From assembly GCA_025677835.1 (NCBI GenBank), contig JAIXMR010000030.1, forward strand, positions 1 through 64,000: a stretch of 64,000 nucleotides of DNA, written 5' to 3'. This DNA comes from Sporodiniella umbellata (lineage: Eukaryota > Mucoromycota > Mucoromycetes > Mucorales > Rhizopodaceae). Below, in pieces: positions 34,862 through 46,605 of this stretch. The notes beneath the pieces were generated by a model. It had not been told where the DNA came from and did no database searches. It saw only the letters and a list, made by a program, of their open reading frames with translations. Position 1 is the first letter of the stretch; each line of letters opens with the position of its first letter. The position numbers and the translations under genes were made by a program.

Positions 34862-37564
34862 TAGTGTAATAAAATAACTTGATCTGCATTTATTGTGCAT
34901 GATCAACTGCATCTTACCATGGAAGGTCATCTGTCTCGTATCGCCCCTGACTTTTCAACCTGGGAGTAATAGTGTTTTCTTGAAAAGTCTTTATATATAC
35001 AACACACAGCCTTTTTGAAAACTCACCAGGTTTTGTAACAGTATTTCATTTCAATGCGTTAGACACCTCTTGGGTCAGACTCAAAAGTGTGTCGGCCTAA
35101 TTGCTTTTACATATGCAAAGAATCCCATAAACTTTGCAAAAGGACATCAGCAACACGTAACTTTGTTATACAATTTCCTTTCTTGGTCTTTTTTTTATAG
35201 TAGCCTCCTACAATGCATTAGAAGTATCAGAGCTTTTGAATCTTTCTTCTTATTTACGCCATAGGACACACACTTAAACTTCTCTCTTTCTAGAGATTCA
35301 ATATGGTTACCCTGATCATTCAGTGCACTCTAAACCAAGAATGTAACTTGGAAGGTTCTATTGAAAATCAAAGTCCCTGATATACAGTATCTCGGTACAC
35401 GATATAAAGCTTTTATTATTGTTTTGCATGAAACCGGTAGGATGGGATTTGTTGCTATAAAAATAAAATATATCTATTTAAACGTTCAAGTAGTGTAAAA
35501 TGTAATTTAGGTAATCTGTTGATATTTTACTCTCCACCGAAAGCAGCTGTTTTTGCATTATGGTTGTATATATTTAGATAAAAGTTAGCAGGTACAATCT
35601 ATACGACATGAACACGCACTTTAAATAAATTTATTACCTAGGCATTTGCCTTTATTAAAGCACCAAAAACAAGCTATATATAAACTCGAAATAGCCTACC
35701 AATAGCAAAGTGTAGACCTTTGGACAAATAAACTTGACGATTTCAATAAAGGATACTGGCTGTTTTTTTTCTTTTAGTCAAGCCCAGTTTCTTTACCGGG
35801 AATTTGTCTCTATCGTATTCTTTCACTAAACTAACAATAAAATCAAACAAAAATAAGGGCTTATCAGGCATATATATGGCAGATGGCATGGCTTTAAATT
35901 TTTATCCAAAGACGTTAATGTTTATCGTTATCTTCCGGAGGTTTAAACCAGTCATTGTTCCATTTTTAGAAACTCTTAAACTGCGTTAAATAGAGAATGC
36001 TTCAGGAAAAAGCAAAAAAAAAAAAAAAAAAACGGCTACTGTAAAGGTTTAAAGATAGATGTGATTACAGCTTTTGTATACGTTTTCTAAAGCAGAAAAA
36101 CAAATTCAAGTATGAATCTCTCTAATGGATACACTTTTACAAAATCTATAAAAAAAAAAGTAAGAAACAAAAACTTCTCTTTTTGAACTACAAAGGTCGT
36201 GTGTCAAGACACGTTCCAATGTTCTTTCTCTTTTTAGCAAAGATTCAATTGTATTTTACAATGAAAACTATAGACTTGGTATTAAAGACGAAAAAAAAAA
36301 AAAAAACAGGTTTGAGTCTCTGTTACCTATTACCTGAGACATGTCTAAGATTCTTTCAATTACAAGCGTATGACAAAAGATGTAAACTTCTACAGCTTTT
36401 AAAAACCCTATCAATGTTATACGAATACCATACGTTCGGAGAGGAGGGGAAGTTTCGTGTAACAAATAGCTTGAGTAGCAGTGGTAGTGTGTACAAGAAA
36501 AAACGAGTTTTCTTTTTTGTTTCTTTTCACCTTGGCCTGCCTCTTTCGTACAGAGTTTGAGTGTCTTTAGCAATTCTTTTTTTTCTTTTTTTTTCTCCCG
36601 AAATATTTTTTTTCAGTCTTCAGTAGAAAGTAAAAGATAGAAGCTTGTGTTTTTCTTCATGACGAGCAGAGTCGGTGACTGAATTGTTTTGGTTGTAATT
36701 TCTTTAAGGAAGGAATGACCTCTTTCCCTTTTTAAGTTCTATCGGTATTCAGCTGTAACTTTTTGGTAGTTTGTTTGAAACTTAGAGGCACATGTGTTGT
36801 TATTAGTTTTAAAAAGGCTTAAATGTCTATTTTCGGCCAATCTACGGGACAAGTGTTATGTGCCTTGGCCTTCAAGAAAAAAAAAAAAAAGGCACTTTTG
36901 AAAGTGACTCTTGTTTCTTATAGAGATTTGGGTGGTTTTTTCATCTATCAAAGCTGTCATATAAACGGCCTGCCACTTTTTTTTATAGCTCTTTGTACAC
37001 GAGATTTGATCACCAAAAGATTTTTTTTTTTTTTTTTTTTTTTTTTCGTATTTTGACTTGAGAATATTCTCTTTATTTTCAAAGCGTTTTATCTTACCAT
37101 ATAAAAAATATATAAAAAACGGCCCTTGACTACACGAGCAAGAAAAGACGGAGTCTATCTGTGGGTGATCGTAGTAGCACAAAATGACACTGTAAAGGTT
37201 TCATTTTTTAGAAAAAGGAGGTTGCTTGAATGACCGAAAAAATGGAGAGGATCAGGGTCTGTCAATAGGAGAGAAACAACAGATTTCTATTTAGAACAAA
37301 AACGAAATATTGGGCAACACTAAAGACCCTTTTTATAGATTGAGGAGTCAGCCTTATTATTATTACAGATCGTATTTTAAATGTGCAAAAAAAAAAAAAA
37401 AGGACAAATGGAAAGGGGATTATATGCCAAAACGCTTATTTCTTGCGCAGAATCATAGATTCATAATAATAATAAAATCTGTACTTTTATTACACGGTTT
37501 TATATACAATCGTTTCCGGATGAAAAAAAAACGGGGGGAGAGGTAGACTTTTGTTTCTTTCTTT
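34862..37564. other. Convergent gene-poor region, no gene recognised
   Basis: A 2.7 kb AT-rich stretch lies between two convergent gene ends (CWC24 and POB3). Homopolymer runs near 36009-36032 and 37021-37046 stand out. The short open frames (for example 35804-35989 and 36183-36560) have no recognisable content. I see no tRNA or other structured RNA. Confidence 0.5.
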
Positions 37565-39345
37565 TTATTCTGAACCTTCTTCTTCAGAGGATCCTTGTGC
37601 TTCGGAGTCATATTCTTCAGGAACATCGCTGGCGCTATCAGGAGCGAAATCCTCATCAGCTAATACAAAACAATCAATGTGAGTAAACAAGGTCAAAATG
37701 TTTTAGGTAAACTTTACGGCTTTCGTCTTCATCATCGTTGGCTCTCAAAGCACCAGGGGTTTCAACCTTTCGTCTCTTTCTAGCAGCATCATAAGCTTCG
37801 TCTTCTTCATCGTCGTCATCGTCATCGTCAAGACCAGCAAGGTCTGTATAGGTGATAACAGCATCTTCGCTAGCTTCGGTCTTGATCTTGATCTTTCTCT
37901 GTTTCAAATAGTCTTCAATATTAGCATATTCCTCTCGGTTGATGCTAGAGAATTGAATATCGCTTCCACTGGTCATTCGGAACTTCATATCAAATGTGCG
38001 CGAGCTACCGGCAGATTGTCCCACACGAGAGAAAGTAACGACACCAATTTCGTGAATGGAGATGTAAGTGGGTGGTTTGGGGATAAAGAGCAGACTTTTC
38101 TCGAGTGGATAGAGAAAGCCTTCGTTGGCCTTCATGGAACACTTCATGGCAAATGCGCCATGGTGACTCTTGTATGTGCTGGTAGATATCACCTTGCGTC
38201 CAGTCAAAGCTCGGAAAACATTGCTGACGACTTCATAAGTAGGTGCATCGTAGTGCTTTTGAAGTTTGTTTTCGTATTTCTCTTCCAAAACGGAATCTTC
38301 CAAATTCAAATCAATATCAATCTCTTCTTCTCTTACAAATTGAAATACTAGGAAAGGATATTTTGTTTGGCCCTGTCTAAGAGGAGGATCCAAACCGATC
38401 TAAGGGTTCAAATAAGACATCCTGTGTTTTTATGTATGCCTTGTAAAATCTTACCACAAACAAAACATGCACATCGTCGGGCTTCAGTAAGAGAAAGAGT
38501 TGTACGATATTGGAATAGAGAATCTTGTAATCGTAAGTCTTACCACGCAAACGCAAAAAGTCTTGATACATGTCGATATTGTAACGACCGCGAGGTGTCA
38601 AACTCAGGATCTCTTGGAATTGTACAATATTCTCGGTGGTCATCTGACTGAATTCCAGTTTGGATTTTACTGTCTCGTAAAAGACCATGTCTGCGTTCAC
38701 TTCCTCTTCTTCATCTCCGGATGGACCGGCATCCTCTGTGTTTTCTTTGGCTACTGTACCAGGAACATAGAAGGTACAATCCATGAGCTCATCAATCTCT
38801 TTAGGGTGTACTCCTTCCGGTGTAGGCTGGCCAGGGTCGACAAAGTTGATGGCCACTTCGTTCTTGCCTGGTTTATTGGTAGCAATGGCCTTGCTCAAAG
38901 GTAGTTCAAACATCAACTTGTTACCCACAGTGAAATTCAGATTGGAGTCTTGAAAGTCGGCTTTTCCCCAATTCCAACCTCTAACACTCACTTCTTTTGT
39001 TTCTAAAGGCAGTTTATAAAGTAATCGAAGAGCGTCTTTTAATTCTTCATAATCCTAATTCAAGTTGGCGTTAGAAGCGTTTTTTATACAACGATCGGTA
39101 GTAATTACATCAGCTTTGAAACCATCGAATTTATGAATCGTATTGTTCTTTAAAGCAATTCTTAATTCAAAGTCTCTTGCTACTTTGATCCAACCCATCT
39201 TTTTGACTTCTTCAGGTGAGATCAAAACAGTTCGATCGCGAGGTCCTTTCCAACCCATGCCATTTTGAGCTAAACGAAAACGTCCTGCTTCAGCTGAAAG
39301 TCCACAGAAGATAGTTTGATAATCCAAGGTTTTTTTATCTGACAT
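37565..39345 (-). CDS. POB3: FACT complex subunit Pob3 (SSRP1 without HMG box)
   Basis: Four exons, complement(37565..37659, 37718..38399, 38455..39054, 39109..39345), give 537 aa. The N-terminal dimerisation/PH part (NTIHKFDGF..., SVRGWNWGKADF), the central SSrecog/PH domains (MVFYETVK to RGRYNIDMYQDFLRLRGKTYDYKILY) and the Rtt106-like part (FTGLDPP-like IGLDPPLRQGQTKYPFL) all match Pob3. The tail is highly acidic (LAGLDDDDDDDEEDEAYD, then DSASDVPEEYDSEAQGSSEEEGSE). There is no HMG box, as in yeast, where Nhp6 supplies it. FACT reorganises nucleosomes during transcription and replication. The gene is divergent from the small membrane protein, with only 209 bp between starts. Confidence 0.94.
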
Positions 39346-39554
39346 GGTTTTACAATAAAAAAGAAGGGCGCGAACAAAGAAAAAAATAGGTATTTGAAGA
39401 CAAGTTTTTTTTTTTTTTTTTTTTTTGCGCGTTTTTTTTTTTTTTTTTTTTTTTTTTTACGTCACAATGCAAACGATTGAGAAAGTTTCATTTTCCGACT
39501 TTTTCATCAGCTTTTTGTTTTTATTTTGTTTTCATTCCTCACTTTAAGTTCATT
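39346..39554. promoter_or_regulatory. Compact divergent promoter with twin poly-T tracts and a CRE-like site
   Basis: Between the two start codons lie T22 (39405-39426), GCGCG, T27 (39432-39458) and then ACGTCACAAT. The sequence TTACGTCA at 39457-39464 is an ATF/CREB-type bZIP half-palindrome. Poly(dA:dT) tracts are known to exclude nucleosomes, so this is a plausible shared nucleosome-free promoter. Confidence 0.5.
39405..39458. repeat. Two long poly-T tracts separated by GCGCG
   Basis: The tracts are T22 and T27 with a 5-bp GC-only spacer. They are seen directly in the sequence. Confidence 0.95.
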
Positions 39555-40295
39555 ATGAATTTTTCACCTTATTCACCTTCACCTGATGACGACAGAGGCA
39601 CTCGCAAAAGTTTTAAGCAACCTATACCTGGTTTCAGCTCTTACCAAGCAGGTCATGCTCAATCCATTGCTGAACAAGGAGGGTTAGGAAACAACAATAG
39701 CAGCAGTAGCAGCCAAACTACCAACAACAGCCATGTGCGTGTAAATAAGTTTGAGACAGCTGTGCCTATTCGAGTTGATATCGAGGCAGCTTTATGCTAT
39801 GTCTTTGGTCCTATTACAGGTTCGATACATATAGATAGATGTGTGTGTGTGTGTGTGTGTGTATAACAGTACTTTTTAGGCTTGTTCTTCTTGATCTTTG
39901 AAACGCAAAATGACTATGTTCGATTCCATGCATGGCAGGTAAAGCCAAAAAAGAATCGATGGATCAGTGTTAATATAACGCTTTTTTGAAGTCATCACTC
40001 GTCTTTTCTGCCCTGATGTTGTTTCAGTTTTTGGTATTATTCATTTCCAGCTTCTTATCCTGGCTATTGTTTTTCTTTTCGACAGGACTTTTGGCTTATT
40101 TAGTGTATGTGTTTTTTATTTTATGTTTCTTTAGTACAAAAAAAAAAAAAAAAAAAGGAGAGAGAGAGAGATTGGAACTTTATTTGAAAACAAAAACAAA
40201 TTAGGTACCGCGCTTATCTAGATGGTGTATCGTTAGAGAGATATGAAGTACCTTACTTTGGCATGATGGCTTCAGATTGGGTGGATTCAGAGTAG
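39555..40295 (+). CDS. Small DUF4870/UPF0132-like membrane protein
   Basis: Four exons, 39555..39819, 39880..39938, 39992..40104, 40205..40295, give 175 aa. After a Ser/Asn-rich hydrophilic N-terminus, the sequence DIEAALCYVFGPITGLFFLIFE, then NDYVRFHAWQSSLVFSALMLFQFLVLF, contains the FxHAxQ-type signature of DUF4870/UPF0132 proteins. Three hydrophobic segments are predicted. Yeast and animal relatives are poorly characterised ER/Golgi membrane proteins, so no function is claimed. The first intron includes a (GT)n microsatellite and starts with the less usual GTTCGA. The third donor is placed at GT|GTATGT, so that the frame restores VYRAYLDG. Confidence 0.8.
39841..39862. repeat. (GT)n microsatellite in DUF4870 gene intron 1
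   Basis: Uninterrupted GT run inside the first intron. Confidence 0.95.
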
Positions 40296-40556
40296 AGAGA
40301 TTCAGATCAAATCAAATACCCGCTTATTTTGAACAGAGAGAAAAGAGATACCAGCCAACTCCTTTATATATATATAATAAAGCCACAATGCATACATGTA
40401 CACACACAAACACACACACACAGCCTATTTACATAGTCCATTATTTGTTTATTTAACTATAAAAACCAGAAAAAAAAAAAAAAAAAAAAAACTTTGTGGA
40501 GTGAATGACGGAGAGCATAATGTAAATGAGTGTATGTATAAATAAAAAGCTGAATT

Positions 40557-42387
40557 TTAGCTGGTATAACTTGAACTCTTTGTGGAGGAAGATCGACTGC
40601 TTCCTGGTAAAGTCGAAGGATTCATAGAATGGGTCATATTGTTAGCCGCAAGGCTTCCTTTAGGTATTCTTTCTTGTATTTTTCTCTTGTGCGCTTGTGC
40701 TAAAGTAAAAAAAAAAAAAAAAAAAAAGGGGGGGGGAGGGGAGGGGAGGCTCAGAACCAAAAGAGATTTTAGTGTATGTGTTTACCTTGTTTCATAAGAG
40801 CTATTCTATCTAGATTTTGAATCACCAGATTTAGATGCTCCACCCACATTTTTCTTTCTTCTTCAGATCCTACATAGAGGATGTGAGGGGTGGCCGTGCC
40901 GACATAGGTTGAGTTGAGATTATCGATACCAGCCATAGAAGGCAGGAGTTCGATACAATGAGCGATACCACCAGCCTCTTCCTTTGTTAGCGAACGTACT
41001 CTGGCACGATCAAGAACGATATGACCTTTGTACTGTAGACGTGTTGTGGTGTCCTTTTGTTGGATGACGCGAGCAAACACCAGAAAATCGCTAAATAAAA
41101 CGTACTTTCTTTCTTCGCCTACAGACCGTGTGCTGAGATTCACGCGGCAGAGATTGTGTTGTAAGAGCAACCTCCGCTCTGCAACGTCGTTAAAGGGACA
41201 GCCATCCAGAGCTTTGTGGATTCTGTAGACTTTGTCTACATTTTTAGAGTCCGCTATTCTAATCCAACCTATCAATATGCACTCTGCAGATTTCTTTCTT
41301 TACCTATCGTTCAGCGTGTGCTTGAATTGGGTCATCCATTGTTTACACTTGAGCAGCCCAGTGTAATCAGGATGCATAGGAGGGGTCATGTCCGATAGCT
41401 GAGAAATCGTTTCAAAGTAACGAGGGATACAAGCGGCAGGCGATTGTAATAGCGAAAGCAAGTCCGTTTGTGCTAACGCTTTTTCTTTGCTCTTTTTCTA
41501 CAATTGCATACGACAAGAATAAATTTCTTTGGCATCGCTTAATGTATGTGTATGTATGTGTTTACTTGCTTCGATAAATTTTTTAAAAGGCTCATATCTT
41601 GACAAACGATCCAAAGTGGTAATAGAAACAGAATAGTTGTTGTAATAACTGCGATAGGCTTCGAGTTTCGGAAACTGCTCGTGAAAATAGGTGAGTGAGT
41701 TTAAGGCGAATCCTGTTTTGTAAAAGAAAGTTTACCCAAGATTGAAACACATCCGATAAAATCTGTGTTGGGCCCCACATCCGCATTCTAGAAAAAAAAA
41801 AAAATAAGATTTCTTGTTGTACACCCTTTCGGTGTAACCCTTGCTTACCTTTCATTTAGACTGTGTAAAATGAATTGATGAATATCTATCAGGTCATGAA
41901 AGTTACCAAAGAGCCAATTATAGGAGCTTTCAGTACAGGCAGGCTTTTTGGCAAAAGGGTTAATGGAGGAAGATTGCTTTGTTTCTTTTTTCAAGGGGGA
42001 CAGAAAAAACTGTTGCACCAAAGCAAGCGAGTTTGTATAACTTTGCTCTGATTTGATCAGTGTTGCTACCACTTGTTCTCGCTTCCGATACATGTATTCG
42101 TGATCTGTACAGTGACCCAAGGCCGCCTCATCCAGATCGTCATAATCCAAACTATCGATCAGATCAAAATCGCTGTTTTCGGCAGTAGTAGTCATGTAGT
42201 GAATAGCAGAAGACGCATTGGAAGGTTGATCAATCGACGAGAACGAAGCTGCTGTTAAATAGTCCGTCGAGGTAAATCTACTCGTATTGGTTGTACTTGA
42301 TGAGCTAGTAAAGCTTCCTCTTGGACTGTGATAGTCGGGCATCGCATTGAATGCAGCAGCGGCAACTTCTTGTTTACTTTGATTCAT
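40557..42387 (-). CDS. Rho guanine-nucleotide exchange factor (DH-PH)
   Basis: Six exons, complement(40557..40699, 40786..41258, 41304..41484, 41566..41674, 41736..41787, 41849..42387), give 498 aa. The Ser/Thr-rich N-terminus (about 1-110) precedes a DH domain that begins with KREQVVATLIKSEQSYTNSL and includes RMRMWGPTQILSDVFQSW and YSVSITTLDRLSRYEPFKKF. A PH-like domain follows (RRLLLQHNLCRV...KYVLFSDFLVFA..., ending in MWVEHLNLVI). It should activate a Rho/Cdc42-type GTPase in cell polarity. Three introns needed careful acceptor choice: GAGCAG at 41675 restores the WFPKLEAYR motif, CAAAG at 41485 restores phase, and GATTAG at 41259 restores DRIADSKN. Naive reading of that stretch looks frameshifted, but it is not. 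The target GTPase is unknown. Confidence 0.82.
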
Positions 42388-42520
42388 TTCCCTTTACCAG
42401 AAAAAGAACTTGAAAAAGAAAATACAAGATTGATAGACACTTGAAAATGCAAGAAAGAAAAATAAAAAAAATAAAAAAAAAATGCAAGAAAGAAAAGAAA
42501 AAAACTAAATAGGGGAACCT

Positions 42521-42560
<40 letters not shown>

Positions 42561-43280
42561 GTTGTTGCTTTTTTCGCACCAAACAAAAATAGTGGAGTAC
42601 AATTTCCATTTATTGTTTTTTGAACAGTGAAACGTAAGATATAATACTTTCAAGTACTTCCTTGTCTCAATGTAGGACATTAGTCTTGTCATACTGGAGT
42701 CAATATACAAAAAAGTATTTCAGCACTTTGATAACAGGCAAAAAAATGGCCTGAGTTTTAGGAGTGTATATGCTGACCAAGACAAAAGAGACTTCTCTCT
42801 TTCTCTCCTTACGCGTGTTTGTGCGAGGTCTTTTAAAAAGAAAGGGTTGATTGGGCAGTGTTTTACAATCTATTTTTAAACAAAGGTAAACAAGAGACAA
42901 GAGGATGATGACGCGATGGTTGTCTCCGTCTTTTGGCCACTGACAGACTAAGCCACAACGCAAAAAAACTAAAGATTTTGGTTTTGTCTGTGCTCAATGA
43001 GCCTTTTTTTTTTTTTTTTTAGGAGGTTAGTGGTAACGGAGGACGAAGCTAATATTGGTAGTTAGTTGAAGAATATCCTGTTTCATTTTAAAAGGCCAGC
43101 CAATGATAGCGCTCGTCAGTACAATGTTAACTACACAGTGTTCCCTTGGGTATAGGTTAGTGCTGACTATTTTAGAAATAAGTACCGTGCATTTTCAAAG
43201 GGCAAATTGACATATATGGAACTCTATTTTTTTTTTTTTTGGCCCAAAGGGAACGATCCTCTTCTTTATTTCGACCAACT
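42388..43280. other. Intergenic upstream of the RhoGEF
   Basis: The spacer carries the RhoGEF promoter. It includes a T36 tract at 42524-42559 (A36 in the RhoGEF direction, about 140 bp upstream of its start) and repeated AATGCAAGAAAGAAAA units near 42447-42500. No gene is recognised. Confidence 0.5.
42524..42559. repeat. Poly-T tract (T36)
   Basis: The longest T homopolymer in the window, upstream of the RhoGEF start. Confidence 0.95.
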
Positions 43281-43511
43281 ATGGATCCTCAAGAGTTTGA
43301 TACTTGGTTTGCAGCAGTAAGGTCTCTGCACATATATATATATATATATATATCCGTATGGGTTTCACACAAACCTTCTCTAAAGAAAGCCCAACAAAAA
43401 AGGTTCCTGAGTTTCTATCCAATCATTTCATAGCTTTTACTGCTCTTTTTTTTTTTTTTTTTTTTTTTTTTGGACTGACAGTGTTTTGAACATTTATCAC
43501 TTTGTAAATAG
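43281..43511 (+). CDS. Possible two-exon micro-gene (21 aa)
   Basis: An ATG at 43281, about 40 bp after a short poly-T tract, opens MDPQEFDTWFAA and runs into a good donor (GTAAGG at 43317). The next acceptor, after a T27 polypyrimidine run (AG at 43480-43481), joins in phase to CFEHLSLCK and a TAG, giving exons 43281..43316 and 43482..43511. The arrangement resembles real gene starts in this window, but the product is tiny and matches nothing I know. It could also be the 5' end of a longer gene (the GTAAAT at 43504 is another donor), a decayed fragment or chance. An (AT)n microsatellite sits in the intron. Confidence 0.2.
43332..43352. repeat. (AT)n microsatellite
   Basis: Simple AT run inside the putative intron of the 21-aa candidate. 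Confidence 0.95.
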
Positions 43512-44407
43512 ATCGTGACTTGAGAAAAATAAGGCGATTTCCTTTTCAATTTTAATATCCTTTTTTTTTTTTGTTATTGTTTACAACTAAAGAGGATTGG
43601 TTTCTGTAGTTTATAGAACGAATGTTTAATGCAATTCATTTTATATAATGAAGAAAAAAAAAAAAAAAAAAAAAGAAAGTCCAGAATAAGAATCAGAAAG
43701 AATAATAGAAATGGAATGACAGTTCACTCTGCTAAAAGAAAAATGTCAATTACACCGGGACTTTGACGAAAAGAATATTTTTAGCCCAAACTTCCGCTGG
43801 TAATAAATTGCTAATTTATTTAAAGTGAATCAATAAAGAGGGGGGGGATCCGCTAGAGTTTTGACAAGTAGGACGACGGGGTGCGTACAGGGGAAAGGCC
43901 TATTTACCATTTGTTGAGATGACTACAGTCCAATGCAAAGAGAGAGAGAAAAAGAAAAACTGAAAACAGAGCGACCAGATATAGACTGACAGATAGGCCC
44001 TCCCGGCTAAATATTGTTAGAAACAAACAGTAGGAGAGCCCAAGAAAATTACGTAAGCTACCCTTCCCAATTAAGGTCGGACGACGGTGTGTATGATTGG
44101 GCGATTAAAAAAAACAACGTGGCCAATCGTGTAACATTAAAACATGTCCTTTTCATATTAAGGACAGAGAGCTTCTTAGCGATTGGGTCTTTCTGTTCCC
44201 CGTGCTGCGTCATGTTTAGACAGAAAGACCACGCGGTAAGAAAAACGTGTCTTTGACTTTTTATAAAAAAAAGAAAAAAAAAAAAGTATAAAATGGAAAG
44301 CCTTTTAAACTTTTATTTCCTTAACATTTTTATTATTTTTTTTATTTTATTTTTCTTTTCTTGTTACCAACAAGCCATCCACATATCCACATCCACTTTT
44401 TTTAAAT
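43512..44407. other. Intergenic upstream of the Zn2Cys6 gene
   Basis: The region has poly-A and poly-T tracts, a G8 run near 43842 and a 10-bp perfect inverted repeat (44186-44195 with 44221-44230). The last 300 bp must contain the promoter of the downstream regulator. No coding exon is recognised. Confidence 0.5.
44186..44230. repeat. Perfect 10-bp inverted repeat
   Basis: GGTCTTTCTG at 44186-44195 is the exact reverse complement of CAGAAAGACC at 44221-44230, with a 25-nt loop. It lies about 180 bp upstream of the Zn2Cys6 start codon, either in its promoter or its 5' leader. Confidence 0.85.
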
Positions 44408-45129
44408 ATGCAACACAACACTACATTTAAGAACGAAACTACTATTGAAAAGCCTAAGCGCAAACAAGTCAAAAACGCATGTGGTAAAGTATATACAAGT
44501 GTTTGCCCCCCCCCCTAGAGAAAGCACTAACACCAATTGGGGGTTTTTTTTTTCTAGTCAACTGTCAAAAGGCATGCAAAAAATGTGATGATGGAAGACC
44601 TTGTAAACGATGTGTCAAGCTCGGATTAACCGCCACATGTCGAGATTCTGATCGTAAAGAACGTAAAAAGGGAGTCAAGCGAGGACCTTACAAGAAGCGT
44701 CAGGGATTTACCAAAGATCAGCCCGTCTATCCCAAATTGACAGAAGAACCCCCTATGATGGTACCCAGCCAGACCCAATGGGCCAGTAGTCAAGACTTTG
44801 TGGGTTATAATCAGCCCATTCTTTCTTTATCTCCCACAAGTAGCTTTGCCTCTTCCGATGACACGTTACACTACGCCTATGGATTTACAGACAACAGCGG
44901 TTTATTGGATCAATATTATCCCACCGATCTTTGGGAGACCACCCAATTCGAGAAGCTATTGTCAATGCCCATCGAACAGGAGCAGCAACAATACGAGCTG
45001 AATCTGTTTGAAGAACCTTCCTATTGGTACCCAGTTCATTCATCTGCATCTACACTAGCATTACCTCAACAGCAACAAGCATCTTACTTTGATTACAATA
45101 TACCCACTCAATTCAATCAATGGGTTTAA
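44408..45129 (+). CDS. Zn2Cys6 binuclear-cluster transcription factor
   Basis: Two exons, 44408..44483 and 44558..45129, give 215 aa. The DNA-binding cluster ACVNCQKACKKCDDGRPCKRC has the C-x2-C-x3-C-x2-C-x5-C-x2-C arrangement and a sixth Cys in TATC. The basic linker KERKKGVKRGPYKKR, common in zygomycete and basidiomycete regulators, follows. The rest is Ser/Gln/Tyr-rich with no fungal-specific transcription factor (MHR) domain, so the protein is short for its class. The intron splits the first two cluster cysteines. It is probably a nuclear sequence-specific regulator, and the target pathway cannot be told. Confidence 0.88.
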
Positions 45130-45312
45130 ACACGCCACTATATACACACACACACACACACACATACACACACATATATACATATATACACACGTACATC
45201 TATATCATCCTTTCCCCTCTATTCTATCAACACTAATGATATACACCCACTTTAGACGCATCTTTACCTTTTCACAGATACAATCAAAACAAAACAAAAA
45301 AAAAAAAAAAAA

Positions 45313-45372
45313 CAAAAAAAAACTAAAAAAAAACTAAAAAAAAACTAAAAAAAAAACTAAAAAAAAACTAAA
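45313..45372. repeat. Short tandem repeat, unit about 11 nt (CT followed by A8-10)
   Basis: CT dinucleotides recur at 45323, 45334, 45345, 45357 and 45368, each followed by A-runs. Confidence 0.8.
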
Positions 45373-45998
45373 CAAAAAACAAGCTTCCACATCCAAAATT
45401 TTTATTTTACTTTCTAGACATTCCCCCCTCACCCTTTTATTTTATTTCTCTTGCCCTTTTATTTTCTTTCTATGCCCTTTTATGACTTGTTTTATGAATT
45501 TGTTTTTGTATGCCATTTCTTTATGCCTTTAATCACTTGTTACACCTAATAAAATTATATATTCTCGAGTAAAACTCTGTCCAAAGTTTCTATAAATAGC
45601 CGAAAAAACATTTGATAAATCAACAGCAAAAGGTTGACTCATTAAAAGAAAGTGTACAGCCTATTATAGAAGATCGATAAGCAAAGAGGAAAAGCCCTGT
45701 TGTAAAAAAAAAAAAAAAAAAAAAAAGTGATGCAGGCCCTAAAAAAGGAAAACCACGTGCAAGATCCTCTCTTTTTTTTTTTTTTTTTTGATAAATAAAA
45801 AACAAAAGGGTTCAAAATAAAGTGTAAAAGAAAAGAGGGAGAGAGAGAGGAGGAGGGGCTAGTGTTGTATCGGCCATGCTGGATAATCACTGGTGACGAA
45901 AAAATAAGTAGCCAAAAAGGTATTCTTTCGTTATTTTGGTTACTCCGTTTTCTCTTTTGATAAAAAAGGCAATCTACACTCTCTTGAACCACTTTCAA

Positions 45999-46038
<40 letters not shown>

Positions 46039-46568
46039 GTCCGGTGTCTTATAGTCTATCCTCAGCCAATGTTTGCCAACAGAACGTGCCAGGCCATGCT
46101 TGCGCTCCTATTTATTCAACAGAGTGTTCATCAAGCATGTCTGTGTAAACTATGCAATGTTTTTGGCCACATACACAGATCGATGCAGGGGTGTAACAGA
46201 TTTTTGGGTATCGCGTTATCGGTAAAAGATAAGTTATTGCTATGAAAAGAATGGTTTTTATTTCCAAAATAGCCATTTTTTTAATTGAGCATTGAACCGA
46301 CTTTGTTTCGATTGATTGTTTTTTTTTTTTTTTTTTTTTCTTTGTATGCTGTAACGTTTCACTTGATGTTTGAAAACTTGTTTTTACGAAAAAAAAAAAA
46401 AAGGGCAAAAAGAGGCTGAAAATTAATGTAAGGTTTACAAAGGGACAGTACGGCGTTTCAAAAAGTACAAGCATTTACCCAAAAGAAGAATGTCCTTGAT
46501 GTTCATCAGGAAATCATACGTGATAGCTTAAACGGCTTATTTCTATCAAGCTGTAAAGATGTTTTTCT

Positions 46569-46570
<2 letters not shown>

Positions 46571-46604
<34 letters not shown>
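46571..46604. repeat. Poly-A tract (A34)
   Basis: Uninterrupted homopolymer in the intergenic region. Confidence 0.95.

Positions 46605-46605
<1 letters not shown>

Noticed and set aside
34862..37564. Several frames of 60-130 codons in the gap
   Set aside because: They are homopolymer-driven (poly-F/K), overlap each other on both strands and lack motifs.
41592..41855. Apparent frameshift within the RhoGEF DH domain
   Set aside because: Choosing the acceptor at 41675 (GAGCAG) and the one at 41485 (CAAAG) restores phase and conserved DH motifs, so no frameshift is needed.
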